DNA of 64,000 bases from Pseudoalteromonas luteoviolacea. GTDB taxonomy: Bacteria > Pseudomonadota > Gammaproteobacteria > Enterobacterales > Alteromonadaceae. The stretch covers positions 1-64,000 of the forward strand of contig NZ_JAKFZS010000003.1 of the NCBI RefSeq assembly GCF_021654285.1, written 5' to 3'. Of this stretch, positions 57,129 to 64,000 are shown piece after piece (position 1 is the first letter of the stretch; each line of letters starts with the position of its first letter). The position numbers and the translations under genes are program-made. The notes under the pieces were generated by a model, which did not search any database, was not told the origin of the DNA, and saw only the letters and a program-made list of their open reading frames with translations.

Positions 57129-57532
57129 AGGGCCAAAATTAACGTATCCAGAAAAAAACCAAAAATCAACAGCTCAAAAACAAGAAATGAAATGGGAAAA
57201 AAAATTAACATTAAGCACATATGCTTATGAATAAAAAATAGAAAAAATAAACAAAAATAAATTTCAAAATTGAAAAAGAAACCAACATGAAAAGAATGAA
57301 GTATTAAAATCAAAAAGCACTTTACACTTTCTATAAATCACCAAAAAAAAGCAAAAGGCTAATTAAATAGAATAAAATTAAGAATAGGAATTAATGAGCA
57401 TTAATTTAAAAAACATTCAATAATGAGATTTAAGATTAAGCATAAATAGAAGTAAAAATATTATAGCCCAGATAGTACCGAGCTATAAAAGATATAACCA
57501 GTGAGCAAACAGGTTGCTCACTGGTAGGTTTG
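57129..57532. other. AT-rich gene-free stretch
   Basis: This roughly 400 bp is dominated by A runs and short AT repeats. The open frames in it are low-complexity. Apart from the hairpin at its left-hand end near 57500, nothing is supported. Confidence 0.6.
57497..57525 (-). terminator. Strong hairpin after array peptide 4
   Basis: The 12-bp arms ACCAGTGAGCAA and TTGCTCACTGGT pair perfectly around a 5-base loop. On the minus strand it lies 7 bp after the peptide stop and is followed by a T-rich stretch, so it is a probable terminator for this peptide unit. Confidence 0.7.
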
Positions 57533-57754
57533 TTAATAAGGTGAAGTTCCTGTAATATTACATGCCATACCAGGTTCTGGCGCAGTGTGGCATAGATCAA
57601 TTTCACAATTAGTAGGCATCGTTGGCTCATAACTACCACCACCCCCACCTGGACGACTACTACCGCCAGCGACATGAGGGGTCATATTTTTACCGATTGA
57701 GTTATGGTTTTTAGTTAACGACTTAAGCTTTGTTGTTTTTAGTTTAATATTCAT
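57533..57754 (-). CDS. Array peptide 4, double-glycine-leader precursor
   Basis: This 73-residue peptide starts at the ATG at 57754, preceded by AGGAAAAAG. The 31-residue leader (MNIKLKTTKLKSLTK ... TPHVAGG) is followed by a glycine-rich stretch (RPGGGGGSYEP) and the core NCEIDLCHTAPEPGMACNITGTSPY. It has three cysteines and the shared motif with exact spacing. It is the most divergent of the intact copies and is separated from peptide 3 by a pseudogene and about 400 bp. Confidence 0.77.
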   Translation of the reverse strand: MNIKLKTTKLKSLTKNHNSIGKNMTPHVAGGSSRPGGGGGSYEPTMPTNCEIDLCHTAPEPGMACNITGTSPY

Positions 57755-57936
57755 TTTCTTTTTCCTATTTTCTATAATATCCAAACTCAAATTACCCACT
57801 TTAAAAACAAACCACAATCAAATATACCTTATAAAAAACACAAGCTTTACTAAATAAAAAATTAGAAAAACATTTTAAAAAAGCAACCATTTATAACTTT
57901 AATAAAAGCGATGTATTTCTTCTAAATATTTCCTGA

Positions 57937-59151
57937 TTAAAATACAGTTAAAAGGTGTGTCGCAATCATTTTCATAGTCTGCTCATTCTCTTCATGTCCA
58001 GTTGTCACTAGTATTAAATCTAATTCATCAATCAAAACAATATATTGCCCTCCCCCTCCTTGTGCTGAGCGAGTAAAATAACGTTTATCATCAATCAGCA
58101 TTTCTGCCTGCCACCAGTAATAGCCATAACTTGGTAGCTTCACTTTATCTCCTGTGAAAAATATATCGCTTTCATTAAGTGCCACTATTTTGTTGGTTGA
58201 TTTAGCCAAATACTGTTTGGGGATCAATTGCTCACCCAGCCACTGTCCGCCAGACTTAACTAACAAACCTAGCTTAACCATATCCCTTGATGTCAACGCT
58301 GCGCCATATGCCCCGATAGGTAAGCCGCCATCTCCTTCATGCCATTGATAATTAAAAACCCCTAATTTGTTAAAAAGCGCCTGTTCGATAAATGCTTTCG
58401 CACCACCGGGGACCACCTTATTGAGCACAAGCATTACAAGTGCAGGATCTTCGCTTTGGTAATTAAAAGTTTGCTTTGAGGGTTCAATTGGTGATGCTGA
58501 TGACAGCAGCGCTTGCAACTGAGTATGAGTGCTTTTCCCGCCGACCTTTGTGCTTAACGCCGCATATAATTCGCGTTTAATGCGTAACCCTGTTTGCATC
58601 GTTAAAGCTTGATGTAAAGTAATCCGCTTAGTCCCTGGTGAGAGCTGCTCCGAATTCAAGTTATGGAAAAACGATACAATGGGTTTGTCCAAATCCATCA
58701 TTGTTAAATGGCCAAGGGCAATAGCTCGGCCTAGCGCTAAACTCAGTATTGCTTTAGTAACAGACGCTTGACGGTGAAGTTTATCAATTCGCCCCTGTAA
58801 ATAATAAGACTCAAAAATCAGTTTGCCTCCCTGAACAACCAGCAAACTATCGTACTTACCAAACTTTTGCGTGTTTATGGCCTTCACAAATTCATTGAGC
58901 TTGGCTTTATTAGCATTGGTGCTATCAAATTTACCAACTTGAATACCATCATTTAACTTCTCTGGTGCATAACTAATATAAGGTACCTCAGGCTGAGATA
59001 ACTCTGAACGTGGCAGCACCTGCTCTTTGGCCCCAACCTTCGGTGTTTCTGACGTTCTAACAGTAGCCGACACATTTGTCACAACCAAAACAAAAATACC
59101 ACTCAATATGATCAACCATTTATTAGTCAGTTTATTAACAAGTAATGTCAT
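57937..59151 (-). CDS. Secreted serine hydrolase (class C beta-lactamase-like)
   Basis: This protein of about 404 residues starts at the ATG at 59151 behind GGGAGAG. An N-terminal hydrophobic helix (LIILSGIFVLVVTNVSA) directs export. The beta-lactamase/transpeptidase-like fold has the nucleophile motif SVTK (SxxK), a NYQSED segment at the YxN position and the GGGGQ strand in place of KTG. Such proteins are broadly esterases or peptidases, not necessarily beta-lactamases. It lies between the peptide array and an alpha/beta hydrolase (46 bp); the two are probably cotranscribed. Confidence 0.85.
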   Translation of the reverse strand: MTLLVNKLTNKWLIILSGIFVLVVTNVSATVRTSETPKVGAKEQVLPRSELSQPEVPYISYAPEKLNDGIQVGKFDSTNANKAKLNEFVKAINTQKFGKYDSLLVVQGGKLIFESYYLQGRIDKLHRQASVTKAILSLALGRAIALGHLTMMDLDKPIVSFFHNLNSEQLSPGTKRITLHQALTMQTGLRIKRELYAALSTKVGGKSTHTQLQALLSSASPIEPSKQTFNYQSEDPALVMLVLNKVVPGGAKAFIEQALFNKLGVFNYQWHEGDGGLPIGAYGAALTSRDMVKLGLLVKSGGQWLGEQLIPKQYLAKSTNKIVALNESDIFFTGDKVKLPSYGYYWWQAEMLIDDKRYFTRSAQGGGGQYIVLIDELDLILVTTGHEENEQTMKMIATHLLTVF

Positions 59152-59197
59152 TGGACTCTCCCTCACACTCAAATTATTTCAATACACAAGCAACTTT

Positions 59198-60028
59198 TTA
59201 TAGATTTGATAACCATGAAATACCTCTCGCTACCGTCATGGGCACCGCTTGTGCGTGATCTCCTTCCATCACTTCATGTGTTAGAGATAAATGACTTTGC
59301 TTATGTGCCTTTAATTTAGAAAGCAGAGCATCAACATGTGTTTTAAGGCGTGCTTCTTGATCGCCGTATGAGATAAATACATTTGCTTTAAGCTGTTTCT
59401 GCTTACCTAGCAATTCACTTAAATAGTCCACGCTACCACCTAAAGCCGGGCTCCCTAATATATAGTGATTAAAGGTATCCGGTTGTGCCGCTAAAGCGTA
59501 CACCCCAAATTGTCCACCCAGTGAATAACCAAAATAGGTGCGCTGTTGTGGTAATGTGCGATACAGTTTCTCAACCATCGGGATCACCTCATCGCTAATA
59601 AAGGCAAGGTGCAGCTTTGCCTGACCAAATTGATATTTGCTTTGACGCACTTTATCTTTAAAAGAAACCGCAGTGTAATCACGGAAACGGCTAGCATATT
59701 CACCAGATTCGGCCTTACTTACTTTATCTATGTCTTTTTGCCACGAAATACCCACTAAGATCGCGTCTTCCATCAAAAACCGCGTAGTAGATGTTAAGAA
59801 ATCTATATGCCACACTGCGTCAGTATAATAAATCACCGGAAAACGGCGTTTGGGATCTTTATCATACTCATCAGGCAATTTTATCAATAACTCATATTGC
59901 CCATGTTGATGATGATTTTTAATGGGCACCACCTGTGTATTTGGCATGGTATATGGCTCAAACTCAGTGGCCTGTATGCTAAAAAAAGGGATAAACGCAA
60001 GCAGTAATATTAAATAATTTTTCATCAT
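59198..60028 (-). CDS. Secreted alpha/beta hydrolase (esterase family)
   Basis: This protein of about 276 residues starts at adjacent ATG codons after GAGGAAGAG (60028 or 60025). It has a signal peptide (YLILLLAFIPFFSIQA). The nucleophile elbow GYSLGGQFG, the block PVIYYTDAVWHID and His in EGDHAQAVP mark the esterase/IroE-type fold (PF00756-like). Possible substrates include siderophore or other esters; unknown. It is divergent from the CadC-like regulator and probably controlled by it. Confidence 0.84.
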   Translation of the reverse strand: MMKNYLILLLAFIPFFSIQATEFEPYTMPNTQVVPIKNHHQHGQYELLIKLPDEYDKDPKRRFPVIYYTDAVWHIDFLTSTTRFLMEDAILVGISWQKDIDKVSKAESGEYASRFRDYTAVSFKDKVRQSKYQFGQAKLHLAFISDEVIPMVEKLYRTLPQQRTYFGYSLGGQFGVYALAAQPDTFNHYILGSPALGGSVDYLSELLGKQKQLKANVFISYGDQEARLKTHVDALLSKLKAHKQSHLSLTHEVMEGDHAQAVPMTVARGISWLSNL

Positions 60029-60117
60029 TCTCTTCCTCAATTGCGCAAACTGCGCTGTCTCATATTCAGAATTTAAGCCTCAGCATAACGAGAAGAAAAT
60101 GATTTACATGGGGTATT

Positions 60118-60138
60118 GCTGACGTCTCGCTGACGTCT
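60118..60138. promoter_or_regulatory. Tandem GCTGACGTCT repeat in the divergent promoter region
   Basis: The 10-mer GCTGACGTCT occurs at 60118-60127 and 60129-60138, an 11-bp period that places both on the same DNA face. It lies about 90 bp upstream of the hydrolase and 140 bp upstream of the regulator. It is a candidate site for the adjacent CadC-type protein. Confidence 0.5.
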
Positions 60139-60277
60139 TATAGATATCCTAATAGAAAATTAATTAGTCTTTTTTTCATGGAGTTATGTTTGAACTTCAA
60201 AAGACAAATCGGTATGTTTATTTGATTAACTGTGTATTCAAGCATTTTCCCTTTGATAAACCTGACTAGGATAAATC

Positions 60278-62434
60278 ATGCAGCAACAGTATTGGGTGGA
60301 CGACTTTTATATTGATGTATCTCGAAATCAGATCACCTACCAAGATCACACCCAAACGCTGGCACCTAAGGCGCTAGCTGTACTTACTGTACTGGCAAAA
60401 CATCAAGGTGAGGTGTTGAGCCAAGACACTCTACTTGACGCAGTTTGGCCGGACGTGATCGTATCTCCTAATACCCTGCAACGCAGCATTGCGCAGCTTA
60501 GAAAAGCATTTGGTGACGATGGTAAAGCACAAGGGTTCATCAAGACCCATGCTAAGCAAGGCTACAGCTTAGAAGCAAACGTTCAGTGGGGTAACAACAA
60601 ATCCAAAGCAGCGTCCCTCTCTAACATGGTATTATCAAACAATGCACAGCTCGAACACGCTTTACCAGCAAAGCAAAACACCCCACAGAATGATAAAAAC
60701 AGCGCCTCTACATTCAAATTCGCATATGCTGCTGTTGGAGGTTTGCTTGCTATAGGTGCTCTAGCACTACTATATAAACCACAGCCACAGACTCTAAATA
60801 TCACCAAACTTACGGCACTCACCGCAACTGATAATAGAGAAAATGCGGGGATCTACTCACCTGATGGCGACTATGTGGTGTTTCATCGCTATGAAGACCG
60901 CCTCTGTATCAACAATATTTGGGCCAAAAACACGCAAACTCAAGCCGAATTTCAGCTCACACAACAGCTCAAGTCAAACGGTACACATACCTTCTCTGCA
61001 GATGGCAACACCCTATACTTTGTACAAGAGCAAGATTGTCGACAGCCCATTACACAAAAACTATGTTACCAGCTAATGAGTTTAGACTTTGCCAAATCTC
61101 TGATATCCCCACAACAACCCACAACCCTCATGGAGTGTAAAAACTCTCGGCTGCGTGCACCTAACTGGATGAACGGCGGCAGCCTGGCGTTATTGCAGCA
61201 ACATGATACAAGGTGGGAGTTGATCCGTTATGCAATAGAGAGCAAAGAAAGTCAGATAATATATGGCTCAGAGGATGATAACGTTATTTCATATGCGTAT
61301 TCTAAAAATGAAAACCTGATCGCTCTGACCACAGTTAATACCAATAATGAGTACCATCTCGTACTTGTTTCACCCCAAGGAAAAGTACGCTCTAAAACGG
61401 CCATTCAATACCCAACAGAAATCGCACGATATCGCTTTATTTATCCCAGCTTCTCACCGCTTGATGAAAAACTGGTATTCAGCACTGGACGGCAGTTATT
61501 CACGCTCTCCTATGATGGGCAGATTGAAAACGTCAGCTTGCCTCTAGACGAACCAATGGGGTCACCAAATTTTCACCCTGACGGCGACCGCATACTAGTG
61601 ATTAAAGGCTTTTATGATCGAGACATCGCCTCTTTCTCATTCGCCCAACCAACCACGGTTACGGCACAGACAGACAATACTTTTCCTCAAGCAAAATTCG
61701 ATATAATTGAACGCTCGATTTCATCAGAAGGGAGTGCTGTATTTCAGCCAAATGGTGACAAGTTGGCTTTTCGCTCACAACGCTCTGGCATTGATCAGGT
61801 TTGGATAAGTGATGGGCAAAGCAGTCAACAGCTCTCAAACTTTGCGATGGACAGCTATATTGAGGGATTAGTTTGGTCCCAAGATGGCCAAAGCCTTATG
61901 GCTAATTCAGCGAAGGCGTTGTACCAACTTGCGTTAGATCGCAGCACTCAACACTTTGCTTTCCCCATGCCCATTGAACAACTTTTCGATTGGGATAGCG
62001 AACAACAAACTGCACTGGCCAATATTCGTGTGGCAGGGCTGATTCAATTTGCACAACTCGATTTACGAGCATTAACCTATACGATACTCCGAGAGGCACC
62101 GGTTAATTGGGCACAGTACAGTGACAATAAACAGATTATTTATACCGATCAGCTCGACAGATTTTGGCAAACAGCCACAATAGAAGATACTTTTATCGAT
62201 GCTCTTATTACTCAAGGCAGTGATAAACGCTTTGTATTTAAAAATAGCACTCTATATGGAGTCAATGAGCAATTTCAATTTTGGCGTTATAACCTTTCTA
62301 ACGAGCAATTTGAAGTACTTACCCAGCTGCCAAAAACTCTCGATTACCTTACCGATGTACGAGGCACAACGGCGTTAATATCATTGCGTATAAATGCTAA
62401 AAAAGAGCTCGCTGAGCTAACTATCAGTAATTAA
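60278..62434 (+). CDS. CadC-like membrane transcription regulator with periplasmic propeller
   Basis: This 718-residue protein has an OmpR-type winged helix (about residues 5-100, with TLAPKALAVLTVLAKHQGEVLSQDTLLDAVWPDVIVSPNTLQRSI), a linker, one transmembrane helix (about 148-166) and a large periplasmic TolB/WD-like beta-propeller with repeated DGD/DGQ turns. It is of the ToxR/CadC class, which binds DNA while inserted in the membrane. The adjacent divergent secreted hydrolases are the obvious target. The signal sensed is unknown. Confidence 0.88.
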   Translation: MQQQYWVDDFYIDVSRNQITYQDHTQTLAPKALAVLTVLAKHQGEVLSQDTLLDAVWPDVIVSPNTLQRSIAQLRKAFGDDGKAQGFIKTHAKQGYSLEANVQWGNNKSKAASLSNMVLSNNAQLEHALPAKQNTPQNDKNSASTFKFAYAAVGGLLAIGALALLYKPQPQTLNITKLTALTATDNRENAGIYSPDGDYVVFHRYEDRLCINNIWAKNTQTQAEFQLTQQLKSNGTHTFSADGNTLYFVQEQDCRQPITQKLCYQLMSLDFAKSLISPQQPTTLMECKNSRLRAPNWMNGGSLALLQQHDTRWELIRYAIESKESQIIYGSEDDNVISYAYSKNENLIALTTVNTNNEYHLVLVSPQGKVRSKTAIQYPTEIARYRFIYPSFSPLDEKLVFSTGRQLFTLSYDGQIENVSLPLDEPMGSPNFHPDGDRILVIKGFYDRDIASFSFAQPTTVTAQTDNTFPQAKFDIIERSISSEGSAVFQPNGDKLAFRSQRSGIDQVWISDGQSSQQLSNFAMDSYIEGLVWSQDGQSLMANSAKALYQLALDRSTQHFAFPMPIEQLFDWDSEQQTALANIRVAGLIQFAQLDLRALTYTILREAPVNWAQYSDNKQIIYTDQLDRFWQTATIEDTFIDALITQGSDKRFVFKNSTLYGVNEQFQFWRYNLSNEQFEVLTQLPKTLDYLTDVRGTTALISLRINAKKELAELTISN

Positions 62435-62880
62435 TCAAAAAGATAAAAACCCAAACTCAGACGCACTTCAATCAATTTTGTTGCCGTCTAAACACAGTTT
62501 GTACTTTTTAACTTACGTAAGCTCACAACCGAAATAAAAATGGCAGTGATTTATCTACCACATCATAGCCGGGCATCACAGTACTGGGCTATAGTTTTTA
62601 AGTCCAGCCAACGAGAAGCCTAAACAAAAAACATAACCAATTGATAATAAACTAGAATATATAAAGCCACATCGAAAATGCTTATGCTTCCCAGTTCAGC
62701 CCACCAGAATAAACAATGATGGAAAACATCAGGTTTAGCAAATAAATTACACCCCCAAAACCGTCACCAAAAATTAAAAAAACCAAGATGAAATAAAAAA
62801 GAAATAAAAATGAAATATTTAATTATTAATATTTTCACCTAAAGGAAAAATAATTTTAACAAACCAACAAAGGAATACTT
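62435..62880. other. AT-rich gene-free region before selD
   Basis: This is about 446 bp with low-complexity A-rich stretches, most pronounced from 62740 to 62860. I see no ORF, RNA gene or paired repeat I can support. The selD ribosome site AAAGGAATA lies at its right-hand end. Confidence 0.6.
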
Positions 62881-63930
62881 ATGACAAGCTGTAACTTGCT
62901 AGAACTTTCAGAGTCAGGTGGATGTGGGTGTAAAATTCCACCCAATATGCTAGGAAGGATTTTGAAAACAACCAGCCAAAACAATGATGCTATCGACCCT
63001 AACTTACTTCTGGGATTTGAAACATCTGATGATTGCGCAGTATATAATTTTGGCGACAAACACCTTTTGTTTTCTACTGACTTTTTTAGTTCCACTGTCA
63101 ACTCTCCTTACTTATTTGGAAAAATCGCAGCAGCAAATGCACTCAGTGACATTTATGCAACCGGTGGAAAGCCATTAATCGTTAATTCGATTCTGGCATT
63201 TCCTCCCGAAGATATTCCAATGCCCTATGTAGAGGATATGATCAAAGGCGCACAAGAAGTACTCACACAATGTAATGCAAAAAATGTTGGTGGCCATACC
63301 ATAAAAAATGCCCAACCTTTATATGGATTTGCAGTTATCGGAGAAGCCCAGCAGCACCAGATAAAAAGGAATAACACCCCGCAAGTAGGTGACTTAGTCA
63401 TAATCACGAAACCTATTGGGATTGGTGTACTTTCCAATGCATTAAAAATGAATTTACTTAATGAAGATGCGTTACCTGAGCATACAATTGAATATATTAC
63501 CCGTGTAAATAAGATAGGCTATGAGCTAGGCAAACTTTCCGGTGTACATTCTATGACCGATATAACAGGATTTGGTCTCATTGGTCACCTAAGTGAAATG
63601 GTTGAGAATTCGAATTTCGATGTTTCTATTGATACATCAGATATCCCGCTTATTGATGGAGTGAAAGAGCTGTGTATCAAGGCAACTAAAAATCCCAGCG
63701 GGACATTTAATAACATCAGCCGATATGCCAAATATTTACAGTATAAAAATGATATCAGCGAAGAGCTTAAGCTGCTTTTACATGACCCGCAAACCAATGG
63801 CGGTTTATTAATTACCGTTGACCAACAAACCTATGAAAGCCAATTAGCAGCTTTATCTGACTCCTACCCTGATCACTTTCATGTTATTGGTCAAGTCAAT
63901 CAAGGTTCTGGGAAGATAATACTAAAATGA
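62881..63930 (+). CDS. selD: Selenophosphate synthetase SelD
   Basis: This 349-residue enzyme makes selenophosphate from selenide and ATP. The catalytic motif is GGCGCKIPP with Cys in place of selenocysteine at the Sec/Cys position. The ATP-grasp-like core includes TSDDCAVYNF, STDFFSSTVNSPYLFGKIAAANALSDIYATGG and GHTIKNAQPLYGF. It supplies selenium for selenoproteins or 2-selenouridine tRNA. It overlaps the next gene by ATGA. Confidence 0.95.
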   Translation: MTSCNLLELSESGGCGCKIPPNMLGRILKTTSQNNDAIDPNLLLGFETSDDCAVYNFGDKHLLFSTDFFSSTVNSPYLFGKIAAANALSDIYATGGKPLIVNSILAFPPEDIPMPYVEDMIKGAQEVLTQCNAKNVGGHTIKNAQPLYGFAVIGEAQQHQIKRNNTPQVGDLVIITKPIGIGVLSNALKMNLLNEDALPEHTIEYITRVNKIGYELGKLSGVHSMTDITGFGLIGHLSEMVENSNFDVSIDTSDIPLIDGVKELCIKATKNPSGTFNNISRYAKYLQYKNDISEELKLLLHDPQTNGGLLITVDQQTYESQLAALSDSYPDHFHVIGQVNQGSGKIILK

Positions 63931-64000
63931 ATCCAGAGCTACTTGTTGGACTTTTTGGCATCTTAACAGGGTGCCTTTCAGGGCTATTAGGTATTGGTGG
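63927..64000 (+). CDS. TauE/SafE-family permease, 5' part only
   Basis: Only the first 24 codons are in the window. They read MNPELLVGLFGILTGCLSGLLGIG, including the conserved GxLSGLLGIGG segment of TauE/SafE (DUF81) membrane transporters. The ATG overlaps the selD TGA, so translation is coupled. Members export sulfite or sulfoacetate; coupling to selD raises the possibility of a selenium-linked anion permease, but this is inference. Confidence 0.8.
   Translation, partial: MNPELLVGLFGILTGCLSGLLGIG

Noticed and set aside
57125..57313. A 62-codon minus-strand frame rich in Phe and Leu
   Set aside because: It arises from A/T-rich low-complexity sequence and lies over the end of a pseudogene; no ribosome site is seen.

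Overview
The window looks like chromosomal DNA of a marine gammaproteobacterium of the Alteromonadales, most probably Pseudoalteromonas. This rests on moderate-to-low G+C, protein wording throughout, and the gene neighbourhoods: gspC-N beside hslR-hslO-pckA, ompR-envZ beside greB-tex, srkA-dsbA, and a cox/cta cluster. The genus is an inference from familiarity, not from a search. I see no rRNA, tRNA, CRISPR array, insertion sequence, integrase or prophage.

Layout. 0.2-9.2 kb holds housekeeping genes: a membrane-tethered RRM protein, murI, a DUF5610-like protein, trmA, srkA with two tandem dsbA paralogues, ccoG, a small membrane protein plus zinc-ribbon pair, and a UPF0149 protein. 9.2-20.6 kb is one tightly overlapping minus-strand type II secretion operon, gspC-D-E-F-G-H-I-J-K-L-M-N, with no prepilin peptidase in it. 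20.9-24.0 kb carries hslR, hslO and pckA; a pair of inverted LacI-type operator-like sites lies between hslO and pckA. 24.1-24.8 kb holds one small Cys-containing precursor-like peptide gene and a decayed copy. 24.8-29.9 kb is ompR-envZ, greB and tex. 30-38.6 kb mixes a putative metalloprotease with a flagellar-rod-like small protein, bioH, a ComF-type gene, an M14 peptidase, nfuA with an IscR-type site just upstream, a MATE transporter and a polysaccharide deacetylase.

38.6-47.2 kb is a complete chemotaxis-like signalling operon read as STAS-cheY-cheA-cheW-mcp-cheR-cheD-cheB. Its receptor has three consecutive PAS repeats and a C-terminal EWEEF pentapeptide, as in Aer2/Che2-type systems. 47.3-55.5 kb is the aa3/caa3-type cytochrome c oxidase operon with its assembly genes (coxB with fused cytochrome c, coxA, ctaG, coxC, SURF1, a small membrane protein, ctaA, ctaB, SCO), interrupted by one opposite-strand DUF2909-like gene.

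The most unusual part is 55.8-57.8 kb: a minus-strand array of four small double-glycine-leader peptide genes plus one clear pseudogene copy. All four intact cores share an exactly spaced motif, C-[HN]-T-[AF]-x(6)-C-[VN]-I-T-G-T-[DS], with no modification or export gene nearby. It is followed by a secreted serine hydrolase, a secreted alpha/beta hydrolase, a divergent CadC-like regulator with a periplasmic propeller, then selD translationally coupled to a truncated TauE/SafE permease at the window edge.
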